Part shown: piece by piece, positions 51,718 through 61,606 of the stretch
Layout of the letters: the number at the start of each line of letters is the position of its first letter
Position numbering within the stretch: the first letter of the stretch is position 1
From: Nanosynbacter sp.
GTDB lineage: Bacteria; Patescibacteriota; Saccharimonadia; Saccharimonadales; Saccharimonadaceae
Reading direction: 5' to 3'
Length of the DNA stretch: 64,000 nt
Assembly: GCA_015257665.1 (NCBI GenBank)
Contig: JABZJS010000002.1
Coordinates: 1 to 64,000, forward strand
Program-made: the position numbers and the translations under genes
The notes under the pieces: generated by a model
Database searches by the model: none
What the model saw: the letters and a program-made list of their open reading frames with translations, nothing else
Told to the model about the DNA's origin: nothing

Positions 51718-52500
51718 ATGGATTTTTTGCATGGTACACATCGTCAGTCTCGAGTCAGTGAGGTCGTTTATGTGGCGCTCAATCTTGGGCTTGCGACGCT
51801 GCTGTTTTTGATCGTCCTAGAGGTGCAGTCGCCTTGGCTTGCGTTGGCACTGGTGATTGCGAGTAAATGGCGCGCGCTCGCAGTGCGGCCACGCTTTTGG
51901 CTTGCCAATATTGTGGCAAATATGATCGACCTCACGGTAGGTATTAGTGTTGTGATGTTGATGTATGCTGCTAGTGGAGTGATCTGGCTACAGGTTGTCT
52001 TGGCAGTGCTGCATGCGTTGTGGCTCGTAGTGCTCAAGCCACGATCGGATCGCCGTTCGGTGGCTATTCAGGCGGGTGTTGGTGTCTTTGTTGGGGCGAC
52101 TGCTCTTGCTATGAGTTCCTATCGGTGGGATGCCGCTCTAGTTGTGCTACCGCTGTGGGTGCTGGGGTACTGTGCTGCGCGGCATATTCTCGGTAGCTAT
52201 GAGGAACCACTCACGCGTACCTACGCGCTGATTACCGCAACGATCTTTGCAGAGCTTGGCTGGGTGAGCTATCACTGGATGTTTGCCTATACCATCTCTG
52301 GTCTGGGGGCGATCAAGCTTGCACAGTTGCCGCTCTTTTTGGTGCTCTTTGGCTTTGTGTGTGAGCGTGCCTATAATAGCTACTATCAGCATGGTGTGGT
52401 GCGCGGAGTAGATATTGTCTTGCCATCGACACTGGCGGTTGGGCTTGTGCTGACGCTTTTGCTGTTGTTTAACAGCCTAAGCGCCACTGGCCTTGCGTAG
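51718..52500 (+). CDS. Polytopic membrane protein, unknown function
   Basis: 260 residues with about seven hydrophobic helices and a basic loop near 115 (KPRSDRRS). No family is recognised. The ATG lies 8 nt after TATAAT (51704-51709), a leaderless configuration. The HtrA gene follows after 39 bp and may share the transcript, which hints at an envelope function. Confidence 0.7.
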   Translation: MDFLHGTHRQSRVSEVVYVALNLGLATLLFLIVLEVQSPWLALALVIASKWRALAVRPRFWLANIVANMIDLTVGISVVMLMYAASGVIWLQVVLAVLHALWLVVLKPRSDRRSVAIQAGVGVFVGATALAMSSYRWDAALVVLPLWVLGYCAARHILGSYEEPLTRTYALITATIFAELGWVSYHWMFAYTISGLGAIKLAQLPLFLVLFGFVCERAYNSYYQHGVVRGVDIVLPSTLAVGLVLTLLLLFNSLSATGLA

Positions 52501-52539
52501 CCGAGGCAAGTGAGAAAAAGGGTAAGGGGAAAAGAGGTT

Positions 52540-53745
52540 ATGAATCAACAACCGCAGATGACAGCGCAAGACCAGCGAGCGGCGCGTGCCATGCGTCAAT
52601 CAAAAATCATGTCTATTATTGCAGCGGGTGCGCTTGCCCTCGTTTTCGTTGTGGCGATGGCGATGTGGGTTTATTTGCGAACAATTGACCGCAATGCGAC
52701 CATCACTGAGCGCGATCAGGTTAGCACCGATGGTAACCTCGCTCCCACCGCCGATGAATCTGCAGTAGCTAATGTAGCCGACAAAGCATCAAAGAGCGTC
52801 GTGTCTATCATCACCAATATCGAAGAATCATCATCGCTCCGCACGACCACTCGCCAATCAGCTGCAGCGGGCACTGGCATTATTGTCAGCAAAGATGGTT
52901 ACATCGTCACAAACAAACATGTTGTGTCTAAGGCGAGCTCCATCCGTGTCATTGCTTCGGACGGCACGCGGTATGATGACGTTCGAGTGGTGGGTGAGGA
53001 CCCACTCAATGACATTGCCTACCTCAAGCTTGAGGTGGGCAATACGGTGCTCACGCCACTGTCGCTCGGTGATTCAGCAACGGTGCGAGTAGGGCAGTCG
53101 GTTGTGGCAATCGGCAACGCACTGGGCCGCTACCAAAACACTGTCACCAGCGGTATCATCTCTGGTAAAGGGCGACCTGTGACGGCCTCTACATCGGGCA
53201 ATAGCACCCAGCGAACGGAAAGCCTAACTGATCTTATCCAAACCGATGCTGCCGTAAATTCTGGTAATTCTGGTGGGCCATTGCTTAACCGCTCGGGGCA
53301 GGTGATTGGCATCAATGTAGCAGTGGCAACAAACGCTCAGGGCATTAGCTTTGCTATTCCTGTCAATGCGATGAAGGGGACGCTCAAGTCGGTCCTGGCG
53401 GGTAAGGGAGTACGTCGGGCCTACCTTGGGGCGCGCTATGTGATGCTCACGCCAGATATTGCTAAGCAGGTTGGTACTTCAGCGAAGGAAGGCGCGTATG
53501 TGATGACAAGTGGCGACAAAAGCGCGATTGTAGCAGGTAGCCCAGCCGACAAAGCCGGCCTCCGTGAGAAGGATGTAATTACCAAGATCAATAGCCTCGT
53601 CGTGGGTAAGCAAGGCGACGTCTCGAGCCTGATTGGCGAATACCAGCCTGGCGATGTCGTAGCCCTCACCATCCTCCGTGATGGTAAAGAGCGCGTCATG
53701 CGCGTGACACTGAGCGAGTATCAGGGTGGAGAGAGTGGGGAATAA
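52540..53745 (+). CDS. S1C serine protease, HtrA/DegP family
   Basis: 401 residues. A membrane helix (~22-45), the trypsin-like domain (~100-280) with His in TNKHVVS, Asp in NDIAYLKL and Ser in GNSGGPLL, then one PDZ domain (~300-395). It should degrade or refold damaged envelope proteins outside the membrane. AAAGAGG precedes the ATG at 52540. Confidence 0.93.
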   Translation: MNQQPQMTAQDQRAARAMRQSKIMSIIAAGALALVFVVAMAMWVYLRTIDRNATITERDQVSTDGNLAPTADESAVANVADKASKSVVSIITNIEESSSLRTTTRQSAAAGTGIIVSKDGYIVTNKHVVSKASSIRVIASDGTRYDDVRVVGEDPLNDIAYLKLEVGNTVLTPLSLGDSATVRVGQSVVAIGNALGRYQNTVTSGIISGKGRPVTASTSGNSTQRTESLTDLIQTDAAVNSGNSGGPLLNRSGQVIGINVAVATNAQGISFAIPVNAMKGTLKSVLAGKGVRRAYLGARYVMLTPDIAKQVGTSAKEGAYVMTSGDKSAIVAGSPADKAGLREKDVITKINSLVVGKQGDVSSLIGEYQPGDVVALTILRDGKERVMRVTLSEYQGGESGE

Positions 53746-53825
53746 AACTTGGGATACCGAGCATTTGCTCTACTAATTACCTAGATAACTTGATTTCCCT
53801 AAATCCTTTGTCGACCAAACGCTAA

Positions 53826-54422
53826 CTAGACTGTAGGTGTCCGAGATCTAAAGTCTTTAATCAGCGTCTGCCATTCTCCCCATTCAGGCACGTCCATATA
53901 CAGGTCAGATACGTCCATGCCGCTGAATTCATGGCGGATGCGTTTTGTTGGGTTGTTTCCGTCGATGAACATAAACTCGCCACTACCATCTTGATGGTTC
54001 GTAATCATGATTTCCATTGGCTTTTGTGGAAGCCATTGGCCGTTACCGAGAGTGTCGCCATAATCATAGAATTGCATTAGTGCACAGAATAGACGACCGT
54101 TGCCCACATTATTCCACCAAAGTGTTTCTAGGGGCATATCAAGAAATAGGAAGCGGCGTACTGTGAAAGAGGGGTTCTCTCCTGAATCAACGTTGATGTA
54201 GTATGGCGCGTACTTTACGCCTGCTTTTTCTTCGTCTGGTGCGACAATAGCGATATCTTTGAGCGGCATTGTGTAGAACTTTTTGGCTTCGTCTTCACTG
54301 AGCCAATATGGCTCATAGTTCTCCGTCTCAAATAGCTTCGATATTGGCATTGCGTCCTGGAGCTTGACATTGAAGTTTTCGCAGAATTTCCATTTCATTT
54401 TGGTTGAGGTTGAGTTTGTCAT
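53826..54422 (-). CDS. Hypothetical soluble protein
   Basis: 198 residues, acidic, rich in aromatic residues, no signal peptide. It is AT-richer than its neighbours. AAGGA precedes the ATG at 54422. Size and composition are compatible with an immunity or effector-related protein, but no family is recognised. Confidence 0.6.
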   Translation of the reverse strand: MTNSTSTKMKWKFCENFNVKLQDAMPISKLFETENYEPYWLSEDEAKKFYTMPLKDIAIVAPDEEKAGVKYAPYYINVDSGENPSFTVRRFLFLDMPLETLWWNNVGNGRLFCALMQFYDYGDTLGNGQWLPQKPMEIMITNHQDGSGEFMFIDGNNPTKRIRHEFSGMDVSDLYMDVPEWGEWQTLIKDFRSRTPTV

Positions 54423-54657
54423 TGATGATCCTTACGTTTTGAATTATATCAGCTTTATTGTTCTATATCGCTATTATATCATTACAACCTAGTTAAGGCG
54501 TTGCTGAATTTTCCACAACAATTTATGGTATAACCTCTGTTCTATAAATGTATGATCGCCATATGTTGCAAGATATGCTTGGAGCTCAGCAAAATCTATG
54601 CTATAGTCGAACATAGGTGGGACAAACAATATGAGAACATAACGCACAGGGGGCATT

Positions 54658-55287
54658 GTGGAAACAATCAATTTCTACCAACTAATACGATATTATGCAC
54701 GAAAGTGGCCGGTGATGATTGTTGCCATTCTCGTTGGTATTGGGTTGGGTGCAGCCTATGTGCTATCCATCCAGCAGCCGCAGTATAAAAGCTCGGCGAC
54801 ATTGCTGCTAACAGGGGTAGAGCAGGGTCAAAACACCATTACACTTACCAACTACACCACGCTCTTTACCTCGCGGCGGGTGCTCGATCCGGTAATCGAC
54901 CGTGCCCAGTACAAGGGGAGCTATGAGACACTGCTAGCCAACACGACTGCCAAGCACGTAAAGAACACCGATATCATCACTGTCTCGATGAATGCTGGCG
55001 AGCCCAAGATGAGCGAAACCTTACTCAAACAGGCAATTACCGAGTTTGAAAAGCAAACGAAAGCATTGTATGGCAAAACCAAAATTAGTATCAAAACTGT
55101 CGATACTGTCAATACACCAAGTGCACCAGCAAGCATAGGACTGTGGCAGGCAATGGCACTTGGTGGCGGTGGCGCACTGTTGCTTGCCATCGTAGGATTG
55201 TTCTTTGCCTACGACTATGCGCAGTCGCAGCGCGTGGCCGAAGCAGCTGCCGCAGTTACATCCGCGGCGACCAAGGCTAAGCGCTAG
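54658..55287 (+). CDS. Wzz/YveK-type polysaccharide chain-length regulator
   Basis: 209 residues. Two membrane helices (~20-40 and ~160-182) flank an outer domain that starts with QYKSSATLLL, the Wzz-family pattern. A Pro-rich PSAPASIG precedes the second helix. GTG start after AGGGGG. It has no tyrosine kinase domain, and no such kinase is in the cluster. First gene of the surface polysaccharide operon; it would set polymer length together with Wzy. Confidence 0.85.
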   Translation: METINFYQLIRYYARKWPVMIVAILVGIGLGAAYVLSIQQPQYKSSATLLLTGVEQGQNTITLTNYTTLFTSRRVLDPVIDRAQYKGSYETLLANTTAKHVKNTDIITVSMNAGEPKMSETLLKQAITEFEKQTKALYGKTKISIKTVDTVNTPSAPASIGLWQAMALGGGGALLLAIVGLFFAYDYAQSQRVAEAAAAVTSAATKAKR

Positions 55288-55378
55288 TCGCGCTACTTAA
55301 TAAAACTTATTTTGCTGAAGCATACAGCCGCATGGGTACGCGGCATGATAACAACACAGGGTAACAAGGGGGTATACC

Positions 55379-55999
55379 ATGTATCGGGAATACGGAAAAC
55401 GCATCGAAGATGTGAGCATTGCGCTGGCTGCGCTGGTGATTCTAGGACTGCCAATGCTGCTGGTTGCGGCGGCAATCCGTCTCACATCGAAAGGGCCAGC
55501 CTTATTTCGCCAGAAGCGCTTCGGCAAAGATAAGCAGCTATTTACAGTTTATAAGTTTCGCACTATGTCTACGAAAGCACCAAAGAATATGCCAACCAAT
55601 AGTTTTACCAACGCAGATAGCTATATCACACCGCTCGGTGGGGTACTGCGTAAGTTATCTATCGACGAACTACCACAGCTACTCAACGTCATCAAAGGCG
55701 AGATGAGTATCGTTGGGCCGCGGCCCGTCATCAAGACAGAGAAAAAGCTTATTAGTTTGCGCCAAAAATACCGTGCTAATTCCGTTAAGCCAGGTATAAC
55801 TGGCTGGGCGCAGGTAAATGGTCGCGACGACCTAGATGACCAGCGCAAAGCCGAGATGGACGGTGAGTATGTGCAGCGGCTGAGCTTTCTGACCGACGTC
55901 AAGATCATGATAAAGACGATTGGAGCAGTATTGATGATGAGTGGTCACACGGAAGGAAGCGAGCGAACAGTAACAGGAGCCGATAATGTCCTCGAATAA
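55379..55999 (+). CDS. Phosphoglycosyl transferase (PglC/WcaJ-like), initiating enzyme
   Basis: 206 residues. N-terminal re-entrant helix (~10-35), then FRQKRFGKD, YKFRTM, the catalytic Asp-Glu in SIDELPQLLNV, SIVGPRPV and KPGITGWAQVNGRD. It transfers the first sugar-phosphate to undecaprenyl phosphate. It is a canonical short member, unlike the divergent copy at 3869-4666. The gene overlaps the next by 14 bp. Confidence 0.93.
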   Translation: MYREYGKRIEDVSIALAALVILGLPMLLVAAAIRLTSKGPALFRQKRFGKDKQLFTVYKFRTMSTKAPKNMPTNSFTNADSYITPLGGVLRKLSIDELPQLLNVIKGEMSIVGPRPVIKTEKKLISLRQKYRANSVKPGITGWAQVNGRDDLDDQRKAEMDGEYVQRLSFLTDVKIMIKTIGAVLMMSGHTEGSERTVTGADNVLE

Positions 56000-57107
56000 G
56001 AAAAAAGTCCTGTTCACCTCACACACCGCCAACTTCCAGAAGTTCAACCGTCCCTTCATGCGGATGTTGCGCGAACAGGGGTATGAGGTACATTATGCCT
56101 CAATGGGCGAGGAGCAGATTGAGGATTGTGATAAGCAGTTTGTCGTACCATTTACGCGTAGCCCTTTCACGCTCAGTAATATCCGGGCCTATCGCCAACT
56201 CAAGCAGATTATCGACCACGAACAGTACGACCTCATCCACACTCATACGCCAGTGGGGGGTGTCGTGACGCGTCTTGCGGCTCGGCAGGCTCGACAGCGC
56301 GGCACACGGGTGATCTACACTGCTCATGGCTTTCACTTCTTTACGGGTGCGCCGCTGCTCAACTGGTTGGTATACTATCCCATCGAGCGCCTGATGGCAC
56401 ACTACACTGATGTCCTCATCACGATCAATGCCGAGGACTACGCCCGAGCTAACCGCCACTTCGCCACCAGTGTGGTGTATGTGCCGGGGGTGGGGGTGGA
56501 CCCAAAGCGATTTGATATCACAATCAATAAGGACTTACGGCGCGCAATGCGTGCTGAGCTGGGTATTAAGCCGAATGATTTTGTAATAATCTATGTTGCT
56601 GAGCTGTCAAAAAGAAAGAACCAGTCTTGGCTGCTCAGTGCGCTCAAGACAACCTTGCAGCAGGACGCATCAATGCATCTTTTGCTGGTTGGTGCAGACA
56701 GTATGCAAGGGAAGATCCACAAGCAGTCTGTTCGCTATGGTATACAGAGTCAAGTCCATTTCCTAGGGTATAGAAAGGATATACCAGAGTTACTCCAAGC
56801 ATCGGATCTATATGTCTCTACATCAAAGCAAGAGGGACTGCCTGTTAATGTTCTTGAGGCGATGATGGGTCGTATGCCGATCGTTGCCCTGGAATGCAGA
56901 GGAGTTGCTGAGCTTCTCGCATTGGTAGGTACTATGCCAGCGCATGATATGCAGACATTCCGTGCTGCTGTTCAGTACCACAAAAAGCACCGCTCTCTGC
57001 AGCATCAGAAGGAAGCAATCCAATCGACACTATCACGATACACAACACCAAATATTATGAAGAATATGCGCCAACTGTATGAATACGAGGGAGATGCTGC
57101 TCAATGA
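55986..57107 (+). CDS. Glycosyltransferase family 4-like
   Basis: 373 residues, GT-B fold. N-terminal domain with HTHTPVGGV and AHGFHFFTG, C-terminal nucleotide-sugar site with VAELSKRKNQ and SKQEGLPVNVLEAM (E-x7-E-like motif). Soluble and membrane-associated at most. It adds a sugar to the lipid-linked repeat unit; donor and linkage are unknown. Overlaps both neighbours slightly. Confidence 0.9.
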   Translation: MSSNKKKVLFTSHTANFQKFNRPFMRMLREQGYEVHYASMGEEQIEDCDKQFVVPFTRSPFTLSNIRAYRQLKQIIDHEQYDLIHTHTPVGGVVTRLAARQARQRGTRVIYTAHGFHFFTGAPLLNWLVYYPIERLMAHYTDVLITINAEDYARANRHFATSVVYVPGVGVDPKRFDITINKDLRRAMRAELGIKPNDFVIIYVAELSKRKNQSWLLSALKTTLQQDASMHLLLVGADSMQGKIHKQSVRYGIQSQVHFLGYRKDIPELLQASDLYVSTSKQEGLPVNVLEAMMGRMPIVALECRGVAELLALVGTMPAHDMQTFRAAVQYHKKHRSLQHQKEAIQSTLSRYTTPNIMKNMRQLYEYEGDAAQ

Positions 57108-58351
57108 ATCAAGAAGAAACTATAGCGATCATTACAACCGGCCTCTTGCCAGTGCCTTCGGTGATGGGGGGTGCAGTAGAGAATCTGGTCCAAAATTTTA
57201 TTGATGAGAACGAGCGGCAGGGTAGTGCTCGCCTGACCGTATATAGCATTGCAACGCCAGATGCTATAGAGAAAGCTCAAGCGTATACACATACAGACTT
57301 TGTCTTTATACAAACCCCATGGGTGGTCAGAGCAGCCGATACTATACTCTATAGTGTATTCCAGCGTCTCATCAACACAAACAAGAGTGCATCTTTGCGA
57401 GCACTCCTGCAGCGGCTGTATTTTATGAGGAGGGTGTCAAAACATATTGCCATCAAAAATCATCATAAAATACTGTTTGAGAATGCAATAATACAGACGC
57501 ACATACTACGGTGGCACAAAAACCAGGAACGGTACAAAGGTAGAGTTTATGTGCATATTCATAATGAAATAACTAACTTTTATAAAACATATGAGTACCT
57601 AGCAGGTGCAACAATTATTGTCGTCAGTAACTTCATTAAAGACAGTCTGATCGCCAAATCGACGCAAAGTAAGACGCATAGTGACCCATTGGAAAATGTA
57701 TCTGTGCTCAAGAATGCAGTCGACAATACGCAGTTTACTGCAATGACAAGGAAGCGCGCGTCGAAGCTCTTGCATCAACAGTATAAAATCGATGCTTCAA
57801 AAAAGATTATATTATTCAGTGGTAGACTGACTCCTGAGAAAGGTATTGATGTGTTACTGCGGGCGCTTGATCGGGTTAAAGAACAAAATTACCAGTTGCT
57901 TGTGGTTGGTAGCTCGTTCTTTGGGACTGATATTAAAAACTCATTCTTAAAGGAACTTCGCGACCTCACTGAGGCGCATCGGGAGCATGTAACATTTACC
58001 GGATATATCGACTATGACAAAATGCCGCTACTCTACCGCGGTTGTGATTTTGCAGTGTTACCCTCGGTATGTAATGATGCTGCGCCATTAACGGTTATAG
58101 AATCTATTACAGCAGGCCTGCCAATGATCACAACAAACAGAGGTGGCATACCAGAATATGCTTCAGATAGAGCGGCCATTCTTCTTGATACAGATGAGAA
58201 CCTTGAGCTGTCTATAGCAAAAAATATAGAAAAACTTCTCAGAGAGGACGACGCGTTGCAAGCCATGAGCAAAGCAGGCCAAAGAGCTGCCAAAGATATG
58301 ACACTATACAATTATTATAGAGAGCTCCTCGAGAAGCTGGGAGAAGAATAA
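57104..58351 (+). CDS. Glycosyltransferase family 1/4
   Basis: 415 residues, GT-B fold. Start motif IITTGLLPVPSVMGGAVE, C-terminal SGRLTPEKGIDVLLRAL and PSVCNDAAPLTVIESITAGLP for donor binding. Base composition becomes more AT-rich from here on through the cluster, a sign of exchange common in polysaccharide loci. Confidence 0.9.
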   Translation: MNQEETIAIITTGLLPVPSVMGGAVENLVQNFIDENERQGSARLTVYSIATPDAIEKAQAYTHTDFVFIQTPWVVRAADTILYSVFQRLINTNKSASLRALLQRLYFMRRVSKHIAIKNHHKILFENAIIQTHILRWHKNQERYKGRVYVHIHNEITNFYKTYEYLAGATIIVVSNFIKDSLIAKSTQSKTHSDPLENVSVLKNAVDNTQFTAMTRKRASKLLHQQYKIDASKKIILFSGRLTPEKGIDVLLRALDRVKEQNYQLLVVGSSFFGTDIKNSFLKELRDLTEAHREHVTFTGYIDYDKMPLLYRGCDFAVLPSVCNDAAPLTVIESITAGLPMITTNRGGIPEYASDRAAILLDTDENLELSIAKNIEKLLREDDALQAMSKAGQRAAKDMTLYNYYRELLEKLGEE

Positions 58352-58357
58352 AAATTT

Positions 58358-59479
58358 ATGAGCACACTACAAAAGCTAAATTTGAAAAAGATACTCGCGA
58401 CCACGCTCGTGTTTGTGATGATCGCGTACTATTACCTCTATGTGGTATCACCACAGTTGACAGCGTGGCTGCCACTGGTCTTGATAATTGGCATTGTTCT
58501 ATCAGGAATTATTCTGGTAGATTTTGCCATAACAAACAAGCTTACCAGGTGGCATTGTAAATACCTGCTCTTTTATATCGCGGTACTGGGAGTTTCAGTC
58601 ATTTTTCAATGGCCAAATGTCGCCTGGCTCGCACTAACTTCGAGCACGCTTTTGATCCTCAAGAGAGACGAGTTTATCAAGATATTTTTCTACACCTCTG
58701 TGGGGTTTTATCTACTTGTCATTGTTTTGGCACTTTTTGGAGTGCTACCCATGGTGTATGTTGGGTTTGATGGTAATGAATCGCAGCGATATGGATTTGC
58801 AAAATACTCGCTTGGGTTTGATGGACCAAACCAGGCATCGTTATCATTCTTCCCAATACTGCTCAGTGGTATGTACCTCTATGGCGCGAGTCGTATGTTT
58901 ACGGGTATTGCGCTGGTTGCTTGCATTGCTGTTGGCATCTTGACTGGTAGCCGCACTGGATTTTTGCTGAGTCTTGCCTTCATTCCAGCATATAGGCTGC
59001 TCCTTCGTAAGCATGGGACGCGTAAGAAAAACACGGTAGCACCGTATCTGTTTATCATTGGCCTTCTTGTTTCGTGCATTGGTGCGGCACTGTTTGTTGA
59101 TAATGACCTGGTAAATAGGGTTATGTCTGACAGACCCAAATTGATCGATCAATATCTGCAGTCAGAGTACACTCCGTCGGTATTTGGATCGGACGAGGTG
59201 TACAATAAAGCCCAGTACGGAACAGCCCCAGTCGATAATTTCCCTGTGTATATATATGCCCGCTATGGAATTGTTGGCTTTATCATATTTGCCTTCGTCT
59301 TTTGGCAGGGGATGCGGAGAGAGTATTCGACGAAGATGTACATCCTATTCTTGTTCATCATCCTGTATGGGTTTGCAGAAGCCTTCTTCGATATTGCAGC
59401 AAAGAACTTCATCCTACCGATTCTTATGGTTTCACTATTTCAGAAAGGAGCTTTGTATGAGCAGCAAGACGCTCGTTAG
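58358..59479 (+). CDS. O-antigen/oligosaccharide polymerase, Wzy-like
   Basis: 373 residues with about ten to eleven membrane helices and one larger outer loop (~255-300). The GSRTGFLLSL stretch and the general layout fit Wzy/O-antigen ligase-fold polymerases. It would polymerise repeat units exported by the Wzx at 61603-63039. Sequence identity in this family is always low, so the call rests on topology and position. Confidence 0.8.
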   Translation: MSTLQKLNLKKILATTLVFVMIAYYYLYVVSPQLTAWLPLVLIIGIVLSGIILVDFAITNKLTRWHCKYLLFYIAVLGVSVIFQWPNVAWLALTSSTLLILKRDEFIKIFFYTSVGFYLLVIVLALFGVLPMVYVGFDGNESQRYGFAKYSLGFDGPNQASLSFFPILLSGMYLYGASRMFTGIALVACIAVGILTGSRTGFLLSLAFIPAYRLLLRKHGTRKKNTVAPYLFIIGLLVSCIGAALFVDNDLVNRVMSDRPKLIDQYLQSEYTPSVFGSDEVYNKAQYGTAPVDNFPVYIYARYGIVGFIIFAFVFWQGMRREYSTKMYILFLFIILYGFAEAFFDIAAKNFILPILMVSLFQKGALYEQQDAR

Positions 59480-60452
59480 TATTGTTATACCGGTCTACAA
59501 TATGGAGCAATACCTTAGTCAATGCATCGATAGTGTTATTGCTCAAACATACCGCGCGCTAGAGATTATCATCGTCAATGATGGCTCATCAGATAGATCG
59601 CTTGATATTGCTCATGATCTTGCCCAGAAAGACCAGAGGATTATCGTTGTTGATAAGCCAAATGGCGGCGTGAGCTCAGCTCGCAACGAAGGTATTAAGC
59701 GAATGAAGGGAAGTTACGTTACTTTCGTTGATGCAGATGATTCAATCCACCCAACGTATATTGAGAATCTCCTGGCTGATGCACAGGCAACTGATGCTGA
59801 CATAGTGAGCACACCAAAGCACCTGCTTGGCGATGCAGAACGGCAGAGCTTCTTGGATGCGACTATCCCAGTTGCTGCGTCGGCGTCGGTCCTTACTCGC
59901 ACCGAGGCATTAACCGCGCTATATAATGGACGGCTCGAGAAGGGTAATAATGGCTGCCAATTGTACAAAACAGAGATTATTATGAGTAATAGTATCCGGT
60001 TTGATTCTCAGATGGCGATAGGGGAGGATTTTGATTTTTTGGCTCGCGCGATTATATCGGCGCGCTGTATTGCGGTTGACAATCGCAGACTCTATTACTA
60101 TCGAGCTAACCCAACAAGCGCCGTTCATCAGGAGTTTAACATTCGGCACTACCAAGCAATTGAGAATATGCAAAAGACAGGCAGAGCACTCCGCAATCCA
60201 CCAAAGAAACTCGTTCAGGCGATGGATAACAACCTATTTGTTGCCTCGGCATCATACGGTGCATTGATGTATGCAAGCCGCAAAAAATTCCCAAGAGAAT
60301 TTGATGAAATCAAACGTACCGTTCGGAGGCTCAAGTGGGGCACACTATTGAGTCGAGACGTCAAGCACAGTGGTCGAATACGTGCGGCACTGATTATTTG
60401 TCTTGGCACCAACCTTGGGTTTATTGTAATTAGAAAATTGATAAAAATCTAA
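59457..60452 (+). CDS. Glycosyltransferase family 2
   Basis: 331 residues, GT-A fold. N-terminal VSIVIPVYNMEQYLSQCIDS, NDGSSDRS, NGGVSSARNEG and the DxD-type FVDADDS; GEDFDF later. The start at 59457 is chosen for AAAGGAG upstream and homology; upstream sequence belongs to the polymerase gene, overlapped by 23 bp. Confidence 0.92.
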   Translation: MSSKTLVSIVIPVYNMEQYLSQCIDSVIAQTYRALEIIIVNDGSSDRSLDIAHDLAQKDQRIIVVDKPNGGVSSARNEGIKRMKGSYVTFVDADDSIHPTYIENLLADAQATDADIVSTPKHLLGDAERQSFLDATIPVAASASVLTRTEALTALYNGRLEKGNNGCQLYKTEIIMSNSIRFDSQMAIGEDFDFLARAIISARCIAVDNRRLYYYRANPTSAVHQEFNIRHYQAIENMQKTGRALRNPPKKLVQAMDNNLFVASASYGALMYASRKKFPREFDEIKRTVRRLKWGTLLSRDVKHSGRIRAALIICLGTNLGFIVIRKLIKI

Positions 60453-60469
60453 AAGACGAGGATATTCTT

Positions 60470-61606
60470 ATGAAAAAAGTCGGCATTATCACATTTCATC
60501 GTTCACATAATTGCGGGTCTATTATGCAGGCATACGCGTTGCAAAAAGTCTTGCAGACGCGATACGGCATTGAGCCCGAATTCATCGACTTCTCAAGTTC
60601 TGGCCAGCAAAAACTATACTCAGTTTTCAGTGGAGATAAGAGCATAAAGGGTATGCTGCGTAATATCGGGCGGGCATTTATCTACAATAGGCTCAAGAAG
60701 AACCAGATAAGCTACGATGCGTATATAAAGAAGTACCTTAGGTTGTCTGACCGCACATTTACCACTAATAAAGAATTGCAAGAGGCTCATTTTGGGTATG
60801 ATGCGTATATTGCGGGGAGTGATCAGGTGTGGAATATAATGATCGATGATTATGATCCTGCCTATTTCTTGAATTTTGTTGAAAAAAAGAAGCCAAAGAT
60901 ATCATACGCGGCCTCATTTGGTGCACGGCGAGTAAGTAGCAACACTAATCATCCCGAAACAATTCGTGATATGATACAGGACTTCAGCTACATCTCGGTC
61001 AGAGAGCCAAATGGACAAAAATGGCTAGCCGAAGATTTTGCAATCAAAAGCACCGTGGTTCTCGACCCAACGTTACTCATTGATGGGAGCGATTATCGCG
61101 ATGGAGAAGAGTCACCCACAGAGTATATTAAGAAGGACTATATCTTTATTTACGCAGTGAGTGTGTCGCGTAAGTTTGAACAATGGATACAGCAACTCGC
61201 ACGAGAAGAAGGGCTCAAGATTGTTATATGGCAGCCTGATACGTGGCTCAAAATGAAAGGGGCAGCAAAGGGTTATATGCTACCAAAAGATGAGAACCCA
61301 GGGAAATACTTATGGTATATACGTCATGCCAAATATGTATTTACGGCGTCTTTCCATGGTGTGATATTTTGTGCCCAGTATAGAAAGAATTTCTGGATCT
61401 TGTACAATAAAGGAATGAATTATGACAAAGACGATCGTATTCTTTCGCTCGTGGATAGCCTTGCATTGTCAGATCGACTTCTGCCAGAAGATGATACAGA
61501 AAAGAATTTACGATCTACCGTTGATTATACAGTCTACGAAAAAAACCTTGCCAAGAGGCGTCAGCAGTCATTTGAGTTTCTTGACAAGGCGGTAAAAAAC
61601 ATATGA
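60470..61606 (+). CDS. Polysaccharide pyruvyl transferase family protein
   Basis: 378 residues. IITFHRSHNCGSIMQAYAL at the N terminus, GSDQVWN near 117, YAASFG, and FHGVIFCAQYR near 295 are typical of the family that adds pyruvate ketals to surface sugars. It implies an acidic, pyruvylated glycan. It overlaps the wzx start by 4 bp. Confidence 0.88.
   Translation: MKKVGIITFHRSHNCGSIMQAYALQKVLQTRYGIEPEFIDFSSSGQQKLYSVFSGDKSIKGMLRNIGRAFIYNRLKKNQISYDAYIKKYLRLSDRTFTTNKELQEAHFGYDAYIAGSDQVWNIMIDDYDPAYFLNFVEKKKPKISYAASFGARRVSSNTNHPETIRDMIQDFSYISVREPNGQKWLAEDFAIKSTVVLDPTLLIDGSDYRDGEESPTEYIKKDYIFIYAVSVSRKFEQWIQQLAREEGLKIVIWQPDTWLKMKGAAKGYMLPKDENPGKYLWYIRHAKYVFTASFHGVIFCAQYRKNFWILYNKGMNYDKDDRILSLVDSLALSDRLLPEDDTEKNLRSTVDYTVYEKNLAKRRQQSFEFLDKAVKNI

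Noticed and set aside
54489..54671. Minus-strand 60-codon frame before the Wzz-like gene
   Set aside because: Overlaps the start region of the polysaccharide operon and has no ribosome-binding site.
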